From assembly GCF_000258515.1 (NCBI RefSeq), contig NZ_AJLF01000001.1:1-64000 (forward strand): DNA of 64,000 nt. The letters are read 5' to 3'. Of the stretch, positions 40,642-52,780 are shown piece by piece. This stretch comes from Thermococcus zilligii AN1. GTDB taxonomy: Archaea > Methanobacteriota_B > Thermococci > Thermococcales > Thermococcaceae. The translations under genes and the position numbers were made by a program. The notes beneath the pieces are model-generated. The model was given only the letters and a program-made list of their open reading frames with translations. It did no database searches and was not told the DNA's origin. Numbering within the stretch: the stretch's first letter is position 1; every line of letters begins with the position of its first letter.

Positions 40642-41844
40642 TTGAGCGACAACAGGTGGAAGTTCGTCATCATGGATATGCTGCTCGTCGCGGCCGGCTT
40701 CGGGACGATGCACATGCTTGAAAAGTTCAAGGACGCAGTCATCAACCACTACGGCATAACCGAGGCGGCTTTGAACTACCAGCAGACGGCCTACGTCGTC
40801 GGCCTTTTCATAGCCTTCCTCCTCGGGGGAACCAGCCTCTTTAAGGGCTCCTTTAAGAGGAGCGTGGCTTTAATAGTCAGCTTCGCGGCGATACCCCAGT
40901 TCCTGATACCCTTCATGCCGAACTGGTGGGGAGTCGTTGCGCTACGCTTCTTCCAGGGATTCATAGTTGCCTTAGTAGCGGTCTTCAGCAACCAGATCGC
41001 AAGGCTCTTCGTTGCGGAGAGGCCCTTCGCCAAGGGGATAGTCCTCTCGGGAATCTTCTGGGGCGGAATCTACGGCATAAGGCTCGCCAAGTGGGCCGGT
41101 GGAAATGAAGCGAGCTGGTCCTCAGTCAAAGAGGCCTTCCTTATCTCCGCTGTCCTCATGTACGTGATGCTTGCCCTCTGGTGGCTGTTCGTTGAGGACT
41201 TCGAGATACCAAAGGAGAAGCACTCTGCAAAGGGGGCCAGCGTCTGGAGGATGCCCTTCACCTGGGTCTTTGGCTTCACCTTCTTCCCGGCGCTGTGGTT
41301 GGTCTTCACCCTCGGCTCGTTCACCCTTCACCACGTGAGCTTCTCCGAGGCCCAGAAGGCCAACCTCGTCATGGCCCTTGAAGTTTCAATGGGGCTCTGG
41401 TCCATCATCATGGGCTACCTTGGCTATCGCCTCTCACTCAAAAACACCTCCAACCGCGGCCTCTTCAGGGCCATCGTCAGCGTCATGACCCTCTCATATA
41501 TCGTGACATTCATAGGGCTCTTCATCGTCTGGAAAGCGACGAGCGCGAACGACTACACCCTTGCCCTCCTCGGCTTTGCCATAGCTGGCATCGTCCAGGG
41601 GACTGGCCCGGCCTTCTGGACGACCGCTCCGGCGGCCTACCCGAAGGAAATCTACCCCGAGGCCAGCTTTGCCCTCGGTTTGATCTCCAACTCTGCCAAC
41701 GCAGTCGCCCCGAACGTCATGTTCGTCCTGGTGAAGAGCGTTGGGGTGGGGATGGCAATATACCTCGGCATGAGCCTTCTCGGAATACTGCTCCTCCTGG
41801 CTTCCTCCAGGATGAGGCTCCCCGTTGAGGAAGCCGGGGCTTAA
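40642..41844 (+). CDS. MFS-type membrane transporter
   Basis: The protein has 400 residues and about 12 TM helices. The start is probably TTG 40642, behind GGGGTGGTAAT; an in-frame ATG at 40672 is the alternative. The longer open frame upstream crosses the promoter and purP. MFS-like features include the segment between helices 2 and 3 (GTSLFKGSFKRSVALIVSF) and a charged central loop (EDFEIPKEKHSAKG). The substrate is not evident. Its place among purine genes suggests a nucleobase or nucleoside, but no purine-type dyad is visible in front of it. Confidence 0.75.
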   Translation: MSDNRWKFVIMDMLLVAAGFGTMHMLEKFKDAVINHYGITEAALNYQQTAYVVGLFIAFLLGGTSLFKGSFKRSVALIVSFAAIPQFLIPFMPNWWGVVALRFFQGFIVALVAVFSNQIARLFVAERPFAKGIVLSGIFWGGIYGIRLAKWAGGNEASWSSVKEAFLISAVLMYVMLALWWLFVEDFEIPKEKHSAKGASVWRMPFTWVFGFTFFPALWLVFTLGSFTLHHVSFSEAQKANLVMALEVSMGLWSIIMGYLGYRLSLKNTSNRGLFRAIVSVMTLSYIVTFIGLFIVWKATSANDYTLALLGFAIAGIVQGTGPAFWTTAPAAYPKEIYPEASFALGLISNSANAVAPNVMFVLVKSVGVGMAIYLGMSLLGILLLLASSRMRLPVEEAGA

Positions 41845-41907
41845 GTTCTTCACTCTTTTTTCATTTCAATCCCCTGCACCCTACACCCGGATGTCCGGCG
41901 GTTTTCT

Positions 41908-41925
41908 TTGACATTTAAAAGTCAA
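41908..41925. promoter_or_regulatory. candidate purine-regulon dyad before purS
   Basis: TTGAC-ATTTAAAA-GTCAA is a perfect 5-8-5 dyad immediately upstream of the BRE/TATA stretch ACCTTAAAAACCC. Confidence 0.6.
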
Positions 41926-41977
41926 AATAAACCTTAAAAACCCACAATTTTTACATTTTTCTGACAAGGTGGTGCCG

Positions 41978-42220
41978 ATGAAGTGGAGGGTCAATGTTAC
42001 CGTTCGCCTCAAGGAGGGCCTGAACGACCCCGAGGGAAGGGTCATTGGAAAAGCACTGAGAAACCTCGGCTACGCGGTTGAGAACCTCAGAGTCCCCAAG
42101 TACTTCGAGTTCGAGCTTGAGAGCGAGAGCCCGGAGGAAGAGGTCGAGGAGATGTGCAGGCGCCTTCTGGCAAATCCGCTCATCCACAGCTGGGAGTACA
42201 GAATAGAGCCGGTGAGCTGA
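41978..42220 (+). CDS. purS: FGAM synthase subunit PurS
   Basis: The 80-residue protein starts at ATG 41978 after GGTGGTGCCG. It has the PurS pattern [21 protein letters not shown]...[11 protein letters not shown]. It helps pass ammonia between PurQ and PurL. It is followed directly by purQ. Confidence 0.95.
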   Translation: MKWRVNVTVRLKEGLNDPEGRVIGKALRNLGYAVENLRVPKYFEFELESESPEEEVEEMCRRLLANPLIHSWEYRIEPVS

Positions 42221-42221
42221 G

Positions 42222-42893
42222 ATGGTGAGGTTCGCCGTCCTCGTTTTCCCCGGGACCAACTGCGACTTTGAAACGGAGAAAGCTATAAGGAAGGCCGGCG
42301 CCGAGGCGGAGCGCGTCTGGTACAGGAACAGTCTGAAAGACTTCGACGGCGTAGTCCTTCCCGGCGGATTCAGCTACGCGGACTATCTCCGCGCTGGGGC
42401 AATAGCGGCCAGGCAGGAGATAATGGAGGAAGTAAAGGAGTTCGCCAATGAGGGAAGGCCCGTCCTCGGGATATGCAACGGCTTTCAAATCTTAACCGAG
42501 GCCGGCCTTTTGCCCGGTGCCTTAAGGCCAAACAGAATCCCGCGCTTCCTCTGCAGGTGGGTTCACCTCAGGGTTGCCGATAACGGGACGCCCTTCACTT
42601 CCCTCTACGAGCCCGGGGAAGTCATAAGGATGCCGATTGCCCATGGAGAGGGCAACTACTACGTTGATGACCCGTCAAGGGTCAGGATAGTCTTCCAGTA
42701 CAGCGATGGGGAGGGCAATATAACGGAAGAGGCGAACCCGAACGGCTCTGTTCTTAACATAGCGGCCGTGGCAAACGAGAGGGGGAACGTCCTCGGAACC
42801 ATGCCCCACCCGGAAAGGGCAAGCGACCGCTTCCTTGGCAGTGAGGACGGTCTGAGGCTCTTCAGGGGCATGGTCGAGTGGGCGAGGAAGTGA
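42222..42893 (+). CDS. purQ: FGAM synthase glutaminase subunit PurQ
   Basis: The 223-residue class I glutamine amidotransferase has [23 protein letters not shown], the nucleophile in LGICNGFQ, and the His/Glu pair near PHPERASD. It works with PurS and with PurL (45173). The ATG sits one base after the purS stop. Confidence 0.96.
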   Translation: MVRFAVLVFPGTNCDFETEKAIRKAGAEAERVWYRNSLKDFDGVVLPGGFSYADYLRAGAIAARQEIMEEVKEFANEGRPVLGICNGFQILTEAGLLPGALRPNRIPRFLCRWVHLRVADNGTPFTSLYEPGEVIRMPIAHGEGNYYVDDPSRVRIVFQYSDGEGNITEEANPNGSVLNIAAVANERGNVLGTMPHPERASDRFLGSEDGLRLFRGMVEWARK

Positions 42894-42929
42894 TTTCTCT
42901 ATTTTTTGCATAACTGCAGGAAGACCTCC

Positions 42930-43130
42930 TCAACTATCACTCAGACCACCTTGACAACGCATGTTTTCCTTTTCTTTCACGGTGGAAGGGAGTTTATCGG
43001 GGGGAAAGTAGAGCCCGCTGACGAGTTGGGCGGTGAGGTTGAAGAACCAGTTTAATGGGTCCTGGGTGGCCTTGGTCGCTATTCTGAACCCTGCTGAGAA
43101 AAGGTCGAGTGCAAAAATTAAAGATAGAAT
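42930..43130 (-). pseudogene. C-terminal fragment of an ABC-2-type permease
   Basis: The minus-strand frame between stops at 43131 and 42930 reads GFRIATKATQDPLNW then LVSGLYFPPDKLP, the signature of the last third of an ABC-2 permease. The flanks are in stops and there is no start codon. It points away from the intact ABC transporter that begins 36 bases to the right, so it is a remnant of a different permease. The rest of the gap 42894-43165 holds nothing else visible. Confidence 0.6.
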
Positions 43131-43165
43131 TCACTGCAAAATCCAAATAGCATAAGGTGGAAACG

Positions 43166-43906
43166 ATGTCAATCGTTAGCGTCTCCAATCTTGAAAAATC
43201 CTATGGAGGCCTGCGGGCCCTCAAGGGAATAAGCTTTCAGATCGAAGAAGGAGAAATCTTCGGTTTAATCGGGCCGAATGGGGCCGGCAAGAGTACTACC
43301 CTGAAGATCCTCGCGACCCTGATACCACCGGACAGGGGAAAGGCCGAAGTTATGGGGCACGATGTTGTTAAGGAACCCGAAAAGGTCAGGAAGCTGATAA
43401 GCTATCTCCCGGAAGAGGCCGGAGCGTACAAAAACCTAACCGGAAGGGAATACCTCCGCTTTATGGCCGGCCTGTACTCCCAGGCGACTGGGAAGGACGC
43501 CGATGAGATGCTTGAACTCGGAATCGGGATAGCGAACCTTGGAGTAAGGCTGGACGACAAGGTCTCAACTTACTCAAAGGGCATGACGAGAAAGCTTCTC
43601 CTGGCGAGGGCTTTGATGGTCGTCCCGAAGCTGGTGATCCTCGATGAGCCCACGAGCGGTCTGGACGTCGTGAACGCCCACGAAATCCGGGAGCTAATAA
43701 AGGGGTTCTCACGCGAGAGGGGTGTCTCAGTCCTCGTTTCGGGCCACAACATGCTCGAGGTCGAGTTCCTCTGCGACAGGGTCGCGATAATCAACAGGGG
43801 GACTATAGTCGAGATGGGAAGGCCCGAGGAGCTGAAGGAGAAGTACAGCTCTAAGAACCTTGAGGAGGTCTTTGTGAAAACTTCGAGGAGGGGTTTCTAT
43901 GGGTGA
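43166..43906 (+). CDS. ABC transporter ATP-binding protein
   Basis: The protein has 246 residues from ATG 43166, with GGTGG ahead. It has Walker A GPNGAGKST, Q-loop region SYLPEEAG, signature YSKGMTRKLLLARAL, Walker B LVILDEPTSGLD and the H-loop SGHNM. The C-terminal tail is that of the NatA/CcmA-type exporters. It is coupled to the permease gene. Confidence 0.93.
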   Translation: MSIVSVSNLEKSYGGLRALKGISFQIEEGEIFGLIGPNGAGKSTTLKILATLIPPDRGKAEVMGHDVVKEPEKVRKLISYLPEEAGAYKNLTGREYLRFMAGLYSQATGKDADEMLELGIGIANLGVRLDDKVSTYSKGMTRKLLLARALMVVPKLVILDEPTSGLDVVNAHEIRELIKGFSRERGVSVLVSGHNMLEVEFLCDRVAIINRGTIVEMGRPEELKEKYSSKNLEEVFVKTSRRGFYG

Positions 43907-45059
43907 GCTCTGGATCATGTTCCGGAAGGAGCTTATGGATATCCTTAGGGACAGGAGGCTCTTAACGGCTATATTACTCCCCCTCATCCTTATACCGGCT
44001 CTCTCGGGGGCCGTTGGTTCATCGGGTCATTCCACCAAAGTGGCCGTCAGGGTCATTGACAACGATAAAGGAGAATATTCCAGGGCCCTCGTGGAATTCC
44101 TCCGGGAGAGCGGGGTTGAAATAAACGAAAGCTCCCGGATAACACTCGTGATTCCCGCGGGCTTCTCCGAGGCCATCGCAAACATTACATCCCCACGACT
44201 GTTGATTCGGGTTAGCCTTTCAAACCCCCTCGACTTCAAGACGGTTAGGTCAACCGGGACCCTGAGGGCTCTCATACTGAGCTTTGGGAGCGGGGTTCTG
44301 CCGGCCCTTAAGCAGGAGTTTATGATAGAAGTTGGTGGGGGCGTTCTGAACGTTGAGCCATCAAGGTACATCTCATCGCTCCTAAAGAGCTCACTTGCAG
44401 TGCCTTTTGTTCTCTTTGTGATAGCCATCTATGCCTCCCAGGCGGTAGCCGCATCGGTGGCCATGGAGAGGGAAAACAAGACCCTTGAGACCCTCCTCAC
44501 GCTACCAGTCTCGAGGAGGTCGGTAATACTCGCCAAGGTGTTCAGCTCGATAGCATTCAGCCTGCTCGTGCTCGCCTCCCTTGTCCTCTCGTTCGCAGTT
44601 TTTGCCAGGTTCTCACCCGGCTCCGGTGGTGGGGGTAGCGTCTCCTTGGGCCTGGTGCCTCTGCTCGCCCTATCGGCCGGGACGTTCCTCCTCTTCCTCC
44701 TGATGCTCCTGACGAGCCTTTTAGTTTCGCTCTTCACGCTCGACGTGAGGAGTGCGTTGAGCATAGCGGGCCTCGTTGAGGTTGTTTACCTCATCTCGGT
44801 GATGGTTCTCCTCAGCGGTGTTGAGCCATCCGGAGCATGGGAAATTCTCGTAAAGGCGGATCCGGGCTACGCACCTGTTCAGGCCTTCCTGAGCGCGATG
44901 GTTGGCGACTACGCTATAGCCCTCGGGGCACTGCTTTATCTGCTCCTCTGGAATGTGGCGGTGCTCAAGCTTGCCGTCTGGGTCTTCAACAGCGGCATTT
45001 TAATGACCAAGAGGATCGACGCCGGAAGCCTCCGGTGGCTGGTGAGGATAAAGGTGTGA
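43899..45059 (+). CDS. ABC-2-type permease (NatB-like)
   Basis: The 386-residue protein overlaps the ATPase gene by eight bases. One TM helix near the N-terminus is followed by an exported domain (about 40-165) and five TM helices (about 170-365), the layout of NatB-type permeases. The motif MERENKTLETLLTLPVSRR is conserved in the family. The substrate is unknown; the purine setting may be coincidental. Confidence 0.88.
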   Translation: MGELWIMFRKELMDILRDRRLLTAILLPLILIPALSGAVGSSGHSTKVAVRVIDNDKGEYSRALVEFLRESGVEINESSRITLVIPAGFSEAIANITSPRLLIRVSLSNPLDFKTVRSTGTLRALILSFGSGVLPALKQEFMIEVGGGVLNVEPSRYISSLLKSSLAVPFVLFVIAIYASQAVAASVAMERENKTLETLLTLPVSRRSVILAKVFSSIAFSLLVLASLVLSFAVFARFSPGSGGGGSVSLGLVPLLALSAGTFLLFLLMLLTSLLVSLFTLDVRSALSIAGLVEVVYLISVMVLLSGVEPSGAWEILVKADPGYAPVQAFLSAMVGDYAIALGALLYLLLWNVAVLKLAVWVFNSGILMTKRIDAGSLRWLVRIKV

Positions 45060-45095
45060 AGGACATACCGGCGATGCTCTTTGGGATTTAAGTTT

Positions 45096-45155
45096 TTAAC
45101 ATTTTTCAGTCAAAACAAACCTTAAAAACAGGTCTTTTTTACATTAATACGTCAA
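45096..45155. promoter_or_regulatory. two purine-type dyads flanking the purL TATA region
   Basis: TTAAC-N8-GTCAA (45096-45113) and TTTAC-ATTAATAC-GTCAA (45138-45155) lie on either side of ACCTTAAAAACAG. The flanking arrangement suits cooperative repression. Confidence 0.6.
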
Positions 45156-45172
45156 TAACTGGAGGGTTCACG

Positions 45173-48309
<3,137 letters not shown>

Positions 48310-48342
48310 ACTTGCCAAAACTCACGAGGATAAGTTTATATG

Positions 48343-48360
48343 TTGACTTCCAAATGCCCG
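48343..48360. promoter_or_regulatory. half purine-type site at the guaA promoter
   Basis: TTGAC-N8-GCCCG keeps the left arm only. It overlaps the end of the TATA region (AAGTTTATATG, 48333-48342 and onward). Confidence 0.3.
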
Positions 48361-48376
48361 CAAAAAGGTGGTGCCC

Positions 48377-49300
48377 ATGTGGGAGAGGTTCATCGGGGAG
48401 AAGGTCGAGGAGATAAGGGAAACCGTCGGGGACGGGAAGGCTATAATAGCGCTCAGCGGTGGGGTTGACAGCTCAACTGCCGCGGTTCTTGCCCACAGAG
48501 CAATAGGCGATAGGCTCCACGCGGTCTTCGTCAACACGGGCTTTATGCGAAAGGGGGAACCTGAGTTCGTCGTCAGGACGTTCCGCGACGAGCTCGGGCT
48601 CAACCTGCACTACATCAACGCCAGCGAGCGCTTTTTCAGGGAGCTCAAGGGAGTAACAGACCCGGAGGAGAAGAGGAAGATAATCGGCAGGGTCTTCATC
48701 GAGGTCTTCGAGGAGGTCGCGAGGGGGATAGATGCCCAGTTCCTCATCCAGGGGACCATCGCCCCGGACTGGATAGAGAGCCAGGGCAGGATAAAGAGCC
48801 ACCACAACGTCGGCGGCCTTCCCGAGAGGCTCAACCTGAAGCTGATAGAGCCACTGAGGGAGCTCTACAAAGACGAAGTGAGGGAGCTCGCCAGGGAGCT
48901 CGGCCTTCCAGAGAAGATATACAACAGGATGCCCTTTCCGGGGCCCGGGCTGGCCGTTAGAGTCCTCGGGGAGGTAACACCGGAGAAGGTTGCGATCGTG
49001 AGGGAAGCGAACGCGATAGTGGAAGAGGAAATCCAGAGGGCCGGCCTTAAGCCCTGGCAGGCCTTCGCGGTTCTCCTCGGCGTCAAAACCGTCGGAGTCC
49101 AGGGGGACATAAGGGCCTACAAGGAAACAGTGGCCATTCGCGTCGTTGAGAGCCTCGATGGCATGACAGCAAACGCGATGAACGTCCCCTTCGAGGTTCT
49201 CCAGAGGATAGCCTTCAGGATAACGAGCGAGATTCCAGAGGTAGGGAGGGTGCTCTACGACATCACCAACAAGCCCCCCGCGACGATAGAGTTCGAGTGA
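48377..49300 (+). CDS. guaAB: GMP synthase ATP-pyrophosphatase subunit
   Basis: The protein has 307 residues from ATG 48377, after GGTGGTGCCC. It activates XMP with ATP for amination, using ammonia from the separate glutaminase subunit (49722). PP-loop [46 protein letters not shown] and the C-terminal KPPATIEFE are typical. In archaea GMP synthase is split into two genes; here they are separated by a toxin-antitoxin remnant. Confidence 0.96.
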   Translation: MWERFIGEKVEEIRETVGDGKAIIALSGGVDSSTAAVLAHRAIGDRLHAVFVNTGFMRKGEPEFVVRTFRDELGLNLHYINASERFFRELKGVTDPEEKRKIIGRVFIEVFEEVARGIDAQFLIQGTIAPDWIESQGRIKSHHNVGGLPERLNLKLIEPLRELYKDEVRELARELGLPEKIYNRMPFPGPGLAVRVLGEVTPEKVAIVREANAIVEEEIQRAGLKPWQAFAVLLGVKTVGVQGDIRAYKETVAIRVVESLDGMTANAMNVPFEVLQRIAFRITSEIPEVGRVLYDITNKPPATIEFE

Positions 49301-49342
49301 GAACCTCTATTATCTTTGAGTCGAGCCTAAAACGGTGGGATC

Positions 49343-49513
49343 ATGGGGGAGATAATTGAAGTGGTCTACGAAAACGGCGTGCTGAAGCCCCCAAAGCCCC
49401 TGAAACTGGAGGTGGGGCAGAAGTTCATGGTGATGAGGAAGGAGATCACCAAGGAGCGCTTCGAGGAAGACCCAACCGATTACCCATTGCGCCTCAGGGA
49501 GGAGGAGACATGA
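49343..49513 (+). CDS. AF2212-like (DUF104) antitoxin
   Basis: The 56-residue protein is too small to stand out but has a clear family pattern: MGEIIEVVYENGVLKPPKP...LEVGQKFMV. Such short beta-rich proteins are VapB-type antitoxins paired with PIN toxins. A GGTGG precedes the ATG, and the stop overlaps the PIN gene (ATGA). Confidence 0.8.
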   Translation: MGEIIEVVYENGVLKPPKPLKLEVGQKFMVMRKEITKERFEEDPTDYPLRLREEET

Positions 49514-49725
49514 GGGCTGTCATAGACACTTTGAAGGGGGTGGCGTTTCAAACCCACCACAAGGCGTCAGATATCTATTTCATCGCAACAGCCATTCATT
49601 TAGACGCCGTCCTAATAACCCGCGACAGAAAAATGGCCGACCTGGCAAAGTCCCTCGGTTTAAAGGCGTTCTACCTGGCTGAGGAATCCGACGAGTTTTT
49701 CAAATCCCTGGGGGTGAGTTCATGA
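49510..49725 (+). pseudogene. internally deleted PIN-domain (VapC) toxin
   Basis: The 71-residue frame begins MRAVIDT, the first strand of a PIN domain with its catalytic Asp, then jumps straight to the C-terminal half (ASDIYFIATAIHLDAVLITRD, with the later acidic residues). A normal VapC has about 130-140 residues, so 60-70 central residues, including the second acidic position, seem to have been lost in frame. The toxin is probably inactive. The frame is kept open, and its stop overlaps the guaA glutaminase start (ATGA), which may be why it persists. Confidence 0.75.
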
Positions 49726-50291
49726 TAGTGATTATGGACAACGGAGGGCAGTACGTCCACAGGATTTGGAGGACGCTCCGCTATTTGGGGGTGGAGGCTA
49801 AGATAGTCCCAAACACGACGCCGCTTGAGGAAATAAAGGCGATGAGGCCAAAGGGCATAATCTTCTCCGGCGGGCCGGACATAGACAGGACCGGCAACTG
49901 TGGGGCAGTTCTGGAGCACTACGACGAGTTTAACGTGCCAGTCCTTGGCATATGCCTCGGCCACCAGCTGATAGCGAGACACTTCGGCGGGAAAGTCGGC
50001 AGGGGCGATAAAGCTGAATACAGTTTAGTTGAGATTGAAATCCTTGAGGAGGACGACATTTTCAAGGGCCTGCCGGAGAGGCTTAAGGTCTGGGAGAGCC
50101 ACATGGACGAGGTCAAAGAACTCCCGCCGGGCTTTAAGCTGCTCGCCAGGAGCGAGACCTGCCCGGTTGAGGCTATGAAGCACGAGAGCCTCCCGATCTA
50201 CGGCGTGCAGTTCCACCCCGAGGTGGCCCACACGGAGATGGGTGTCGAGGTCTACCGCAACTTTGCGAAACTTTGTGGGGAGCTCGGCTAA
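49722..50291 (+). CDS. guaAA: GMP synthase glutaminase subunit
   Basis: The 189-residue class I glutamine amidotransferase supplies ammonia for GMP synthesis. Catalytic Cys in LGICLGHQL; His and Glu in [11 protein letters not shown]; opening [13 protein letters not shown]. It is translated by ATGA coupling from the damaged PIN gene, so the toxin-antitoxin pair is embedded in the guaA operon. Confidence 0.96.
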   Translation: MIVIMDNGGQYVHRIWRTLRYLGVEAKIVPNTTPLEEIKAMRPKGIIFSGGPDIDRTGNCGAVLEHYDEFNVPVLGICLGHQLIARHFGGKVGRGDKAEYSLVEIEILEEDDIFKGLPERLKVWESHMDEVKELPPGFKLLARSETCPVEAMKHESLPIYGVQFHPEVAHTEMGVEVYRNFAKLCGELG

Positions 50292-50384
50292 TCCTCTTTT
50301 CTATTTCTGCCGAGGTTTGGCCATCACACCCGACCCCAGCAAAAAACTTTTAAAGGTTCTTTTATTACTTTCTTTGGTGATACT

Positions 50385-50660
50385 TTGGGGCACACGGTTT
50401 ATTATAAAACGGACATCCCAAAGTGGAGGGAATTCAGGTCGTTCCTTCAGCGAATCTGCCGGGGCCTGGGCTACGATGTCGAGTTCCAGGGGGAGGTGGC
50501 CTTCGTCTTCCCCCACTGCAGTGCGGTGGAACCGTTGAAAATACCGAGAAAAGGCGAAAGCTTTGTCAAGACGAACCTGATAGAACCGCACCACTCGGTT
50601 TATCTCCTCATCCTCTACTCGATTTCTTCCTTTGGTTCCGTCTCCGTCTGGGAGGACTGA
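50385..50660 (+). CDS. small conserved-looking protein of unknown function
   Basis: The protein has 91 residues from TTG 50385, with GGTGA four bases upstream and a TATA-like CTTTTAAAGG at about 50347. It opens MGHTVYYKTDIPKWREF and has mixed alpha/beta character. I do not recognise the family. Its last 46 bases overlap the 3' end of the opposite-strand gene at 50615-51379. Confidence 0.55.
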   Translation: MGHTVYYKTDIPKWREFRSFLQRICRGLGYDVEFQGEVAFVFPHCSAVEPLKIPRKGESFVKTNLIEPHHSVYLLILYSISSFGSVSVWED

Positions 50661-51379
50661 GCCATGTCCTCTAAATACACCTCGAGGATTCTGACGGGCT
50701 TTGCGCTTCTAAATGCCCTATCCTCGATGAGAATTTTGACGACGCGCCCGGGTTTGGCCTCCTCTACTTCGGGGAGCCAGTAGTAGCCCGGCTTAATGTT
50801 GGCCGCTATGTCATCGTGCACGAAAACCCTAACTAAGCCGTTTTTGACCTCCTCGATGACGCCGTAGGTGTAGTCCCTGCCGTATTTCCTTTTGAAGTGC
50901 CACCGGAAGATTAGAACCGTGACCAGAACCACAATCAGGTACGCGTAGTAATAATAGACCCCGGGCTTCAGCTCCCTGAGGATCAGGTACCCCTCAAAGG
51001 AGAGGAAAGCCAGGGTGGATATCCCGTAATAGAAAAAGCGGTATGCCCCGGGGTTGATTATGAAGTCCCAGTTCTTCCTTATGATGTACCTCATGTAAAG
51101 GAACCCCAAGATGAACAGGAAGAAAAGGTACGCGTGGCCCTTCAATGAAACTGCTGTGAGCAGTGAGAGGAAGAGATAGGCCAGGAGGACGAGCTGGAGT
51201 TTGAGGCTGATGAACTCGTGCACGGTGAGGTCTTTTTTTGTCAGCTTCCTCAGGAATCTGAACTCAGGTGGCCTCTCTGCTTTCTCCGGAAACGCCATGT
51301 CCTTTACTGCACTGCCCATCCCTGAAACGAGCGCTTCCGTGGCCTCCCCGAGGGAGTAGAGCACCTCATCGAGCGCCAT
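50615..51379 (-). CDS. multi-TM membrane protein, last gene of the cetZ operon
   Basis: The protein has 254 residues. A soluble N-terminus (about 1-55) precedes four TM helices (about 57-165), followed by a small beta-rich domain (about 172-235; TYGVIEEVKNGLVRVFVHDDI) that may be an OB/TRAM-type barrel, and an acidic tail. It may be the archaeal DUF2101 family, though I am unsure. It closes the minus-strand operon of pilin-like genes and could anchor or assemble their products. Confidence 0.6.
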   Translation of the reverse strand: MALDEVLYSLGEATEALVSGMGSAVKDMAFPEKAERPPEFRFLRKLTKKDLTVHEFISLKLQLVLLAYLFLSLLTAVSLKGHAYLFFLFILGFLYMRYIIRKNWDFIINPGAYRFFYYGISTLAFLSFEGYLILRELKPGVYYYYAYLIVVLVTVLIFRWHFKRKYGRDYTYGVIEEVKNGLVRVFVHDDIAANIKPGYYWLPEVEEAKPGRVVKILIEDRAFRSAKPVRILEVYLEDMAQSSQTETEPKEEIE

Positions 51380-51388
51380 GATTTCACC

Positions 51389-52780
51389 TCAGCTGCATCT
51401 GTATCCATAGAGTAAATCACAGGCGCCTATAGTCCCGAGGACTTCCCTTGCTGTTCCAAGATCGATAAAGAACGGGACATTACTGAGGTCTCCGGTCGAT
51501 AAACCCCCCTGGGATATACCCCAGACGCGGTAGCCTTCCACCTTTGGCCCTCTTTTGAAGTAATAGGTAAGGAAGTAGTAATCAGCGCTACTCACGTTAG
51601 TACTCGCTAACCCCAGGGTTTTCATGAGGTTGAGAAGCTTTCCGTCGTAGACGGCGTGGGGGATCATGAAGCTGACAAGGCCTATTGGGTAGTACTTGTT
51701 CCCATACTTGTACTTCATTTCATCCTGAATGCTGTGGGCGAGGTTTACGTAGCTGTTATGGTTTCCGTTGCTACCCTCAAGCCTCTCAAAGAACGACCAG
51801 CCACTTTCAGTTGCGATGTACCTCTGGTCGAGGAGGCAGTCAAGGAAGAGCTGGAGGTCATAGGCCCTTCCGGTCTTGGTTCCAGAGAAGACGAGCAGAC
51901 CTCTATCGCCGTCGGCCCGAATGAAGCTCTCTGTGGTAGCGGGAACTCCTCCGATCGTGAAGTTCGTGAGGTAGTTCCCATTCTGATCCCAGACATAGGT
52001 CTCGTTGTATCCGAGGTCAGAAGGAGATGCAGGAATTCTTCTGAGGTTTCCCACAATATACTCCTTGGATGAAACTCCGGAGCCGTTGGCATATGAAATC
52101 GGTAGCTGGCCCAGTTGGGGATAGCTCATTGGACAGGCCTTGATAGAGCGCTGATATCTTCCCCCCGTAAAGGCTGAAAACATCGGGTCCTCAAGGCCGC
52201 GGAGGTCAACGGTTGAGTATATGTAGCCCCCGCCTGAAGGAATTGGGCCGCTGTAAACGACTTTGCCCGATAAGTCCTTAACCGTCACCTGGGGGATCCT
52301 CGCCTTGATAACGAGGGTAAACGCGTCGAGTGGCGCAACGGTGATGTCCGCTTTTGAGATGTCTCCAGACAAATTGTAACCCTGCTTCAGTAGCAGGGAG
52401 CCGAGGTTGGAGAACCAAACTCTGAGGGTTTGGTCCTGCATAATTCTGCCCGGGTCGTAGTTGCTTATTGACCTGGAACTACCGTTGAGCATCAAATCGG
52501 CTATCGTTTTGTTGGCTTTGTAGCTTGGATTTATGAAGTTGCCGGTCGTTGCGACATAATCAACGGCCGCAACTACAGCCCTCTTCCCTGAAATCTCAAG
52601 GGCTTTCTGGAATTCTGAGTTGAGGAAAGAAACGACATCATATGTCCTCTCTATCTGCGACCTCTCGCTCTGGGCCGTTATTATCTGGGACGATACGTCC
52701 TCGTAGGTCGCGAGGAGGAGAAGGAGCGGGATGAGAAGGATTATTGCCGCAGAGTTCAGGAAAAAGCCCCTCCTCTTCAT
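51389..52780 (-). CDS. exported protein with single N-terminal TM helix (pilin-like)
   Basis: The protein has 463 residues from ATG 52780, overlapping the previous stop by one base (TAATG). N-terminus: MKRRGFFLNSAAIILLIPLLLLL. The rest should lie outside the membrane, with many Asn/Ser/Tyr and a few Cys near the C-terminus (CDLLYGYRC, possibly a disulfide). It has no clear class III cleavage motif but fits with the preceding genes. Function is unknown; a minor component of a surface structure is likely. Confidence 0.6.
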   Translation of the reverse strand: MKRRGFFLNSAAIILLIPLLLLLATYEDVSSQIITAQSERSQIERTYDVVSFLNSEFQKALEISGKRAVVAAVDYVATTGNFINPSYKANKTIADLMLNGSSRSISNYDPGRIMQDQTLRVWFSNLGSLLLKQGYNLSGDISKADITVAPLDAFTLVIKARIPQVTVKDLSGKVVYSGPIPSGGGYIYSTVDLRGLEDPMFSAFTGGRYQRSIKACPMSYPQLGQLPISYANGSGVSSKEYIVGNLRRIPASPSDLGYNETYVWDQNGNYLTNFTIGGVPATTESFIRADGDRGLLVFSGTKTGRAYDLQLFLDCLLDQRYIATESGWSFFERLEGSNGNHNSYVNLAHSIQDEMKYKYGNKYYPIGLVSFMIPHAVYDGKLLNLMKTLGLASTNVSSADYYFLTYYFKRGPKVEGYRVWGISQGGLSTGDLSNVPFFIDLGTAREVLGTIGACDLLYGYRCS

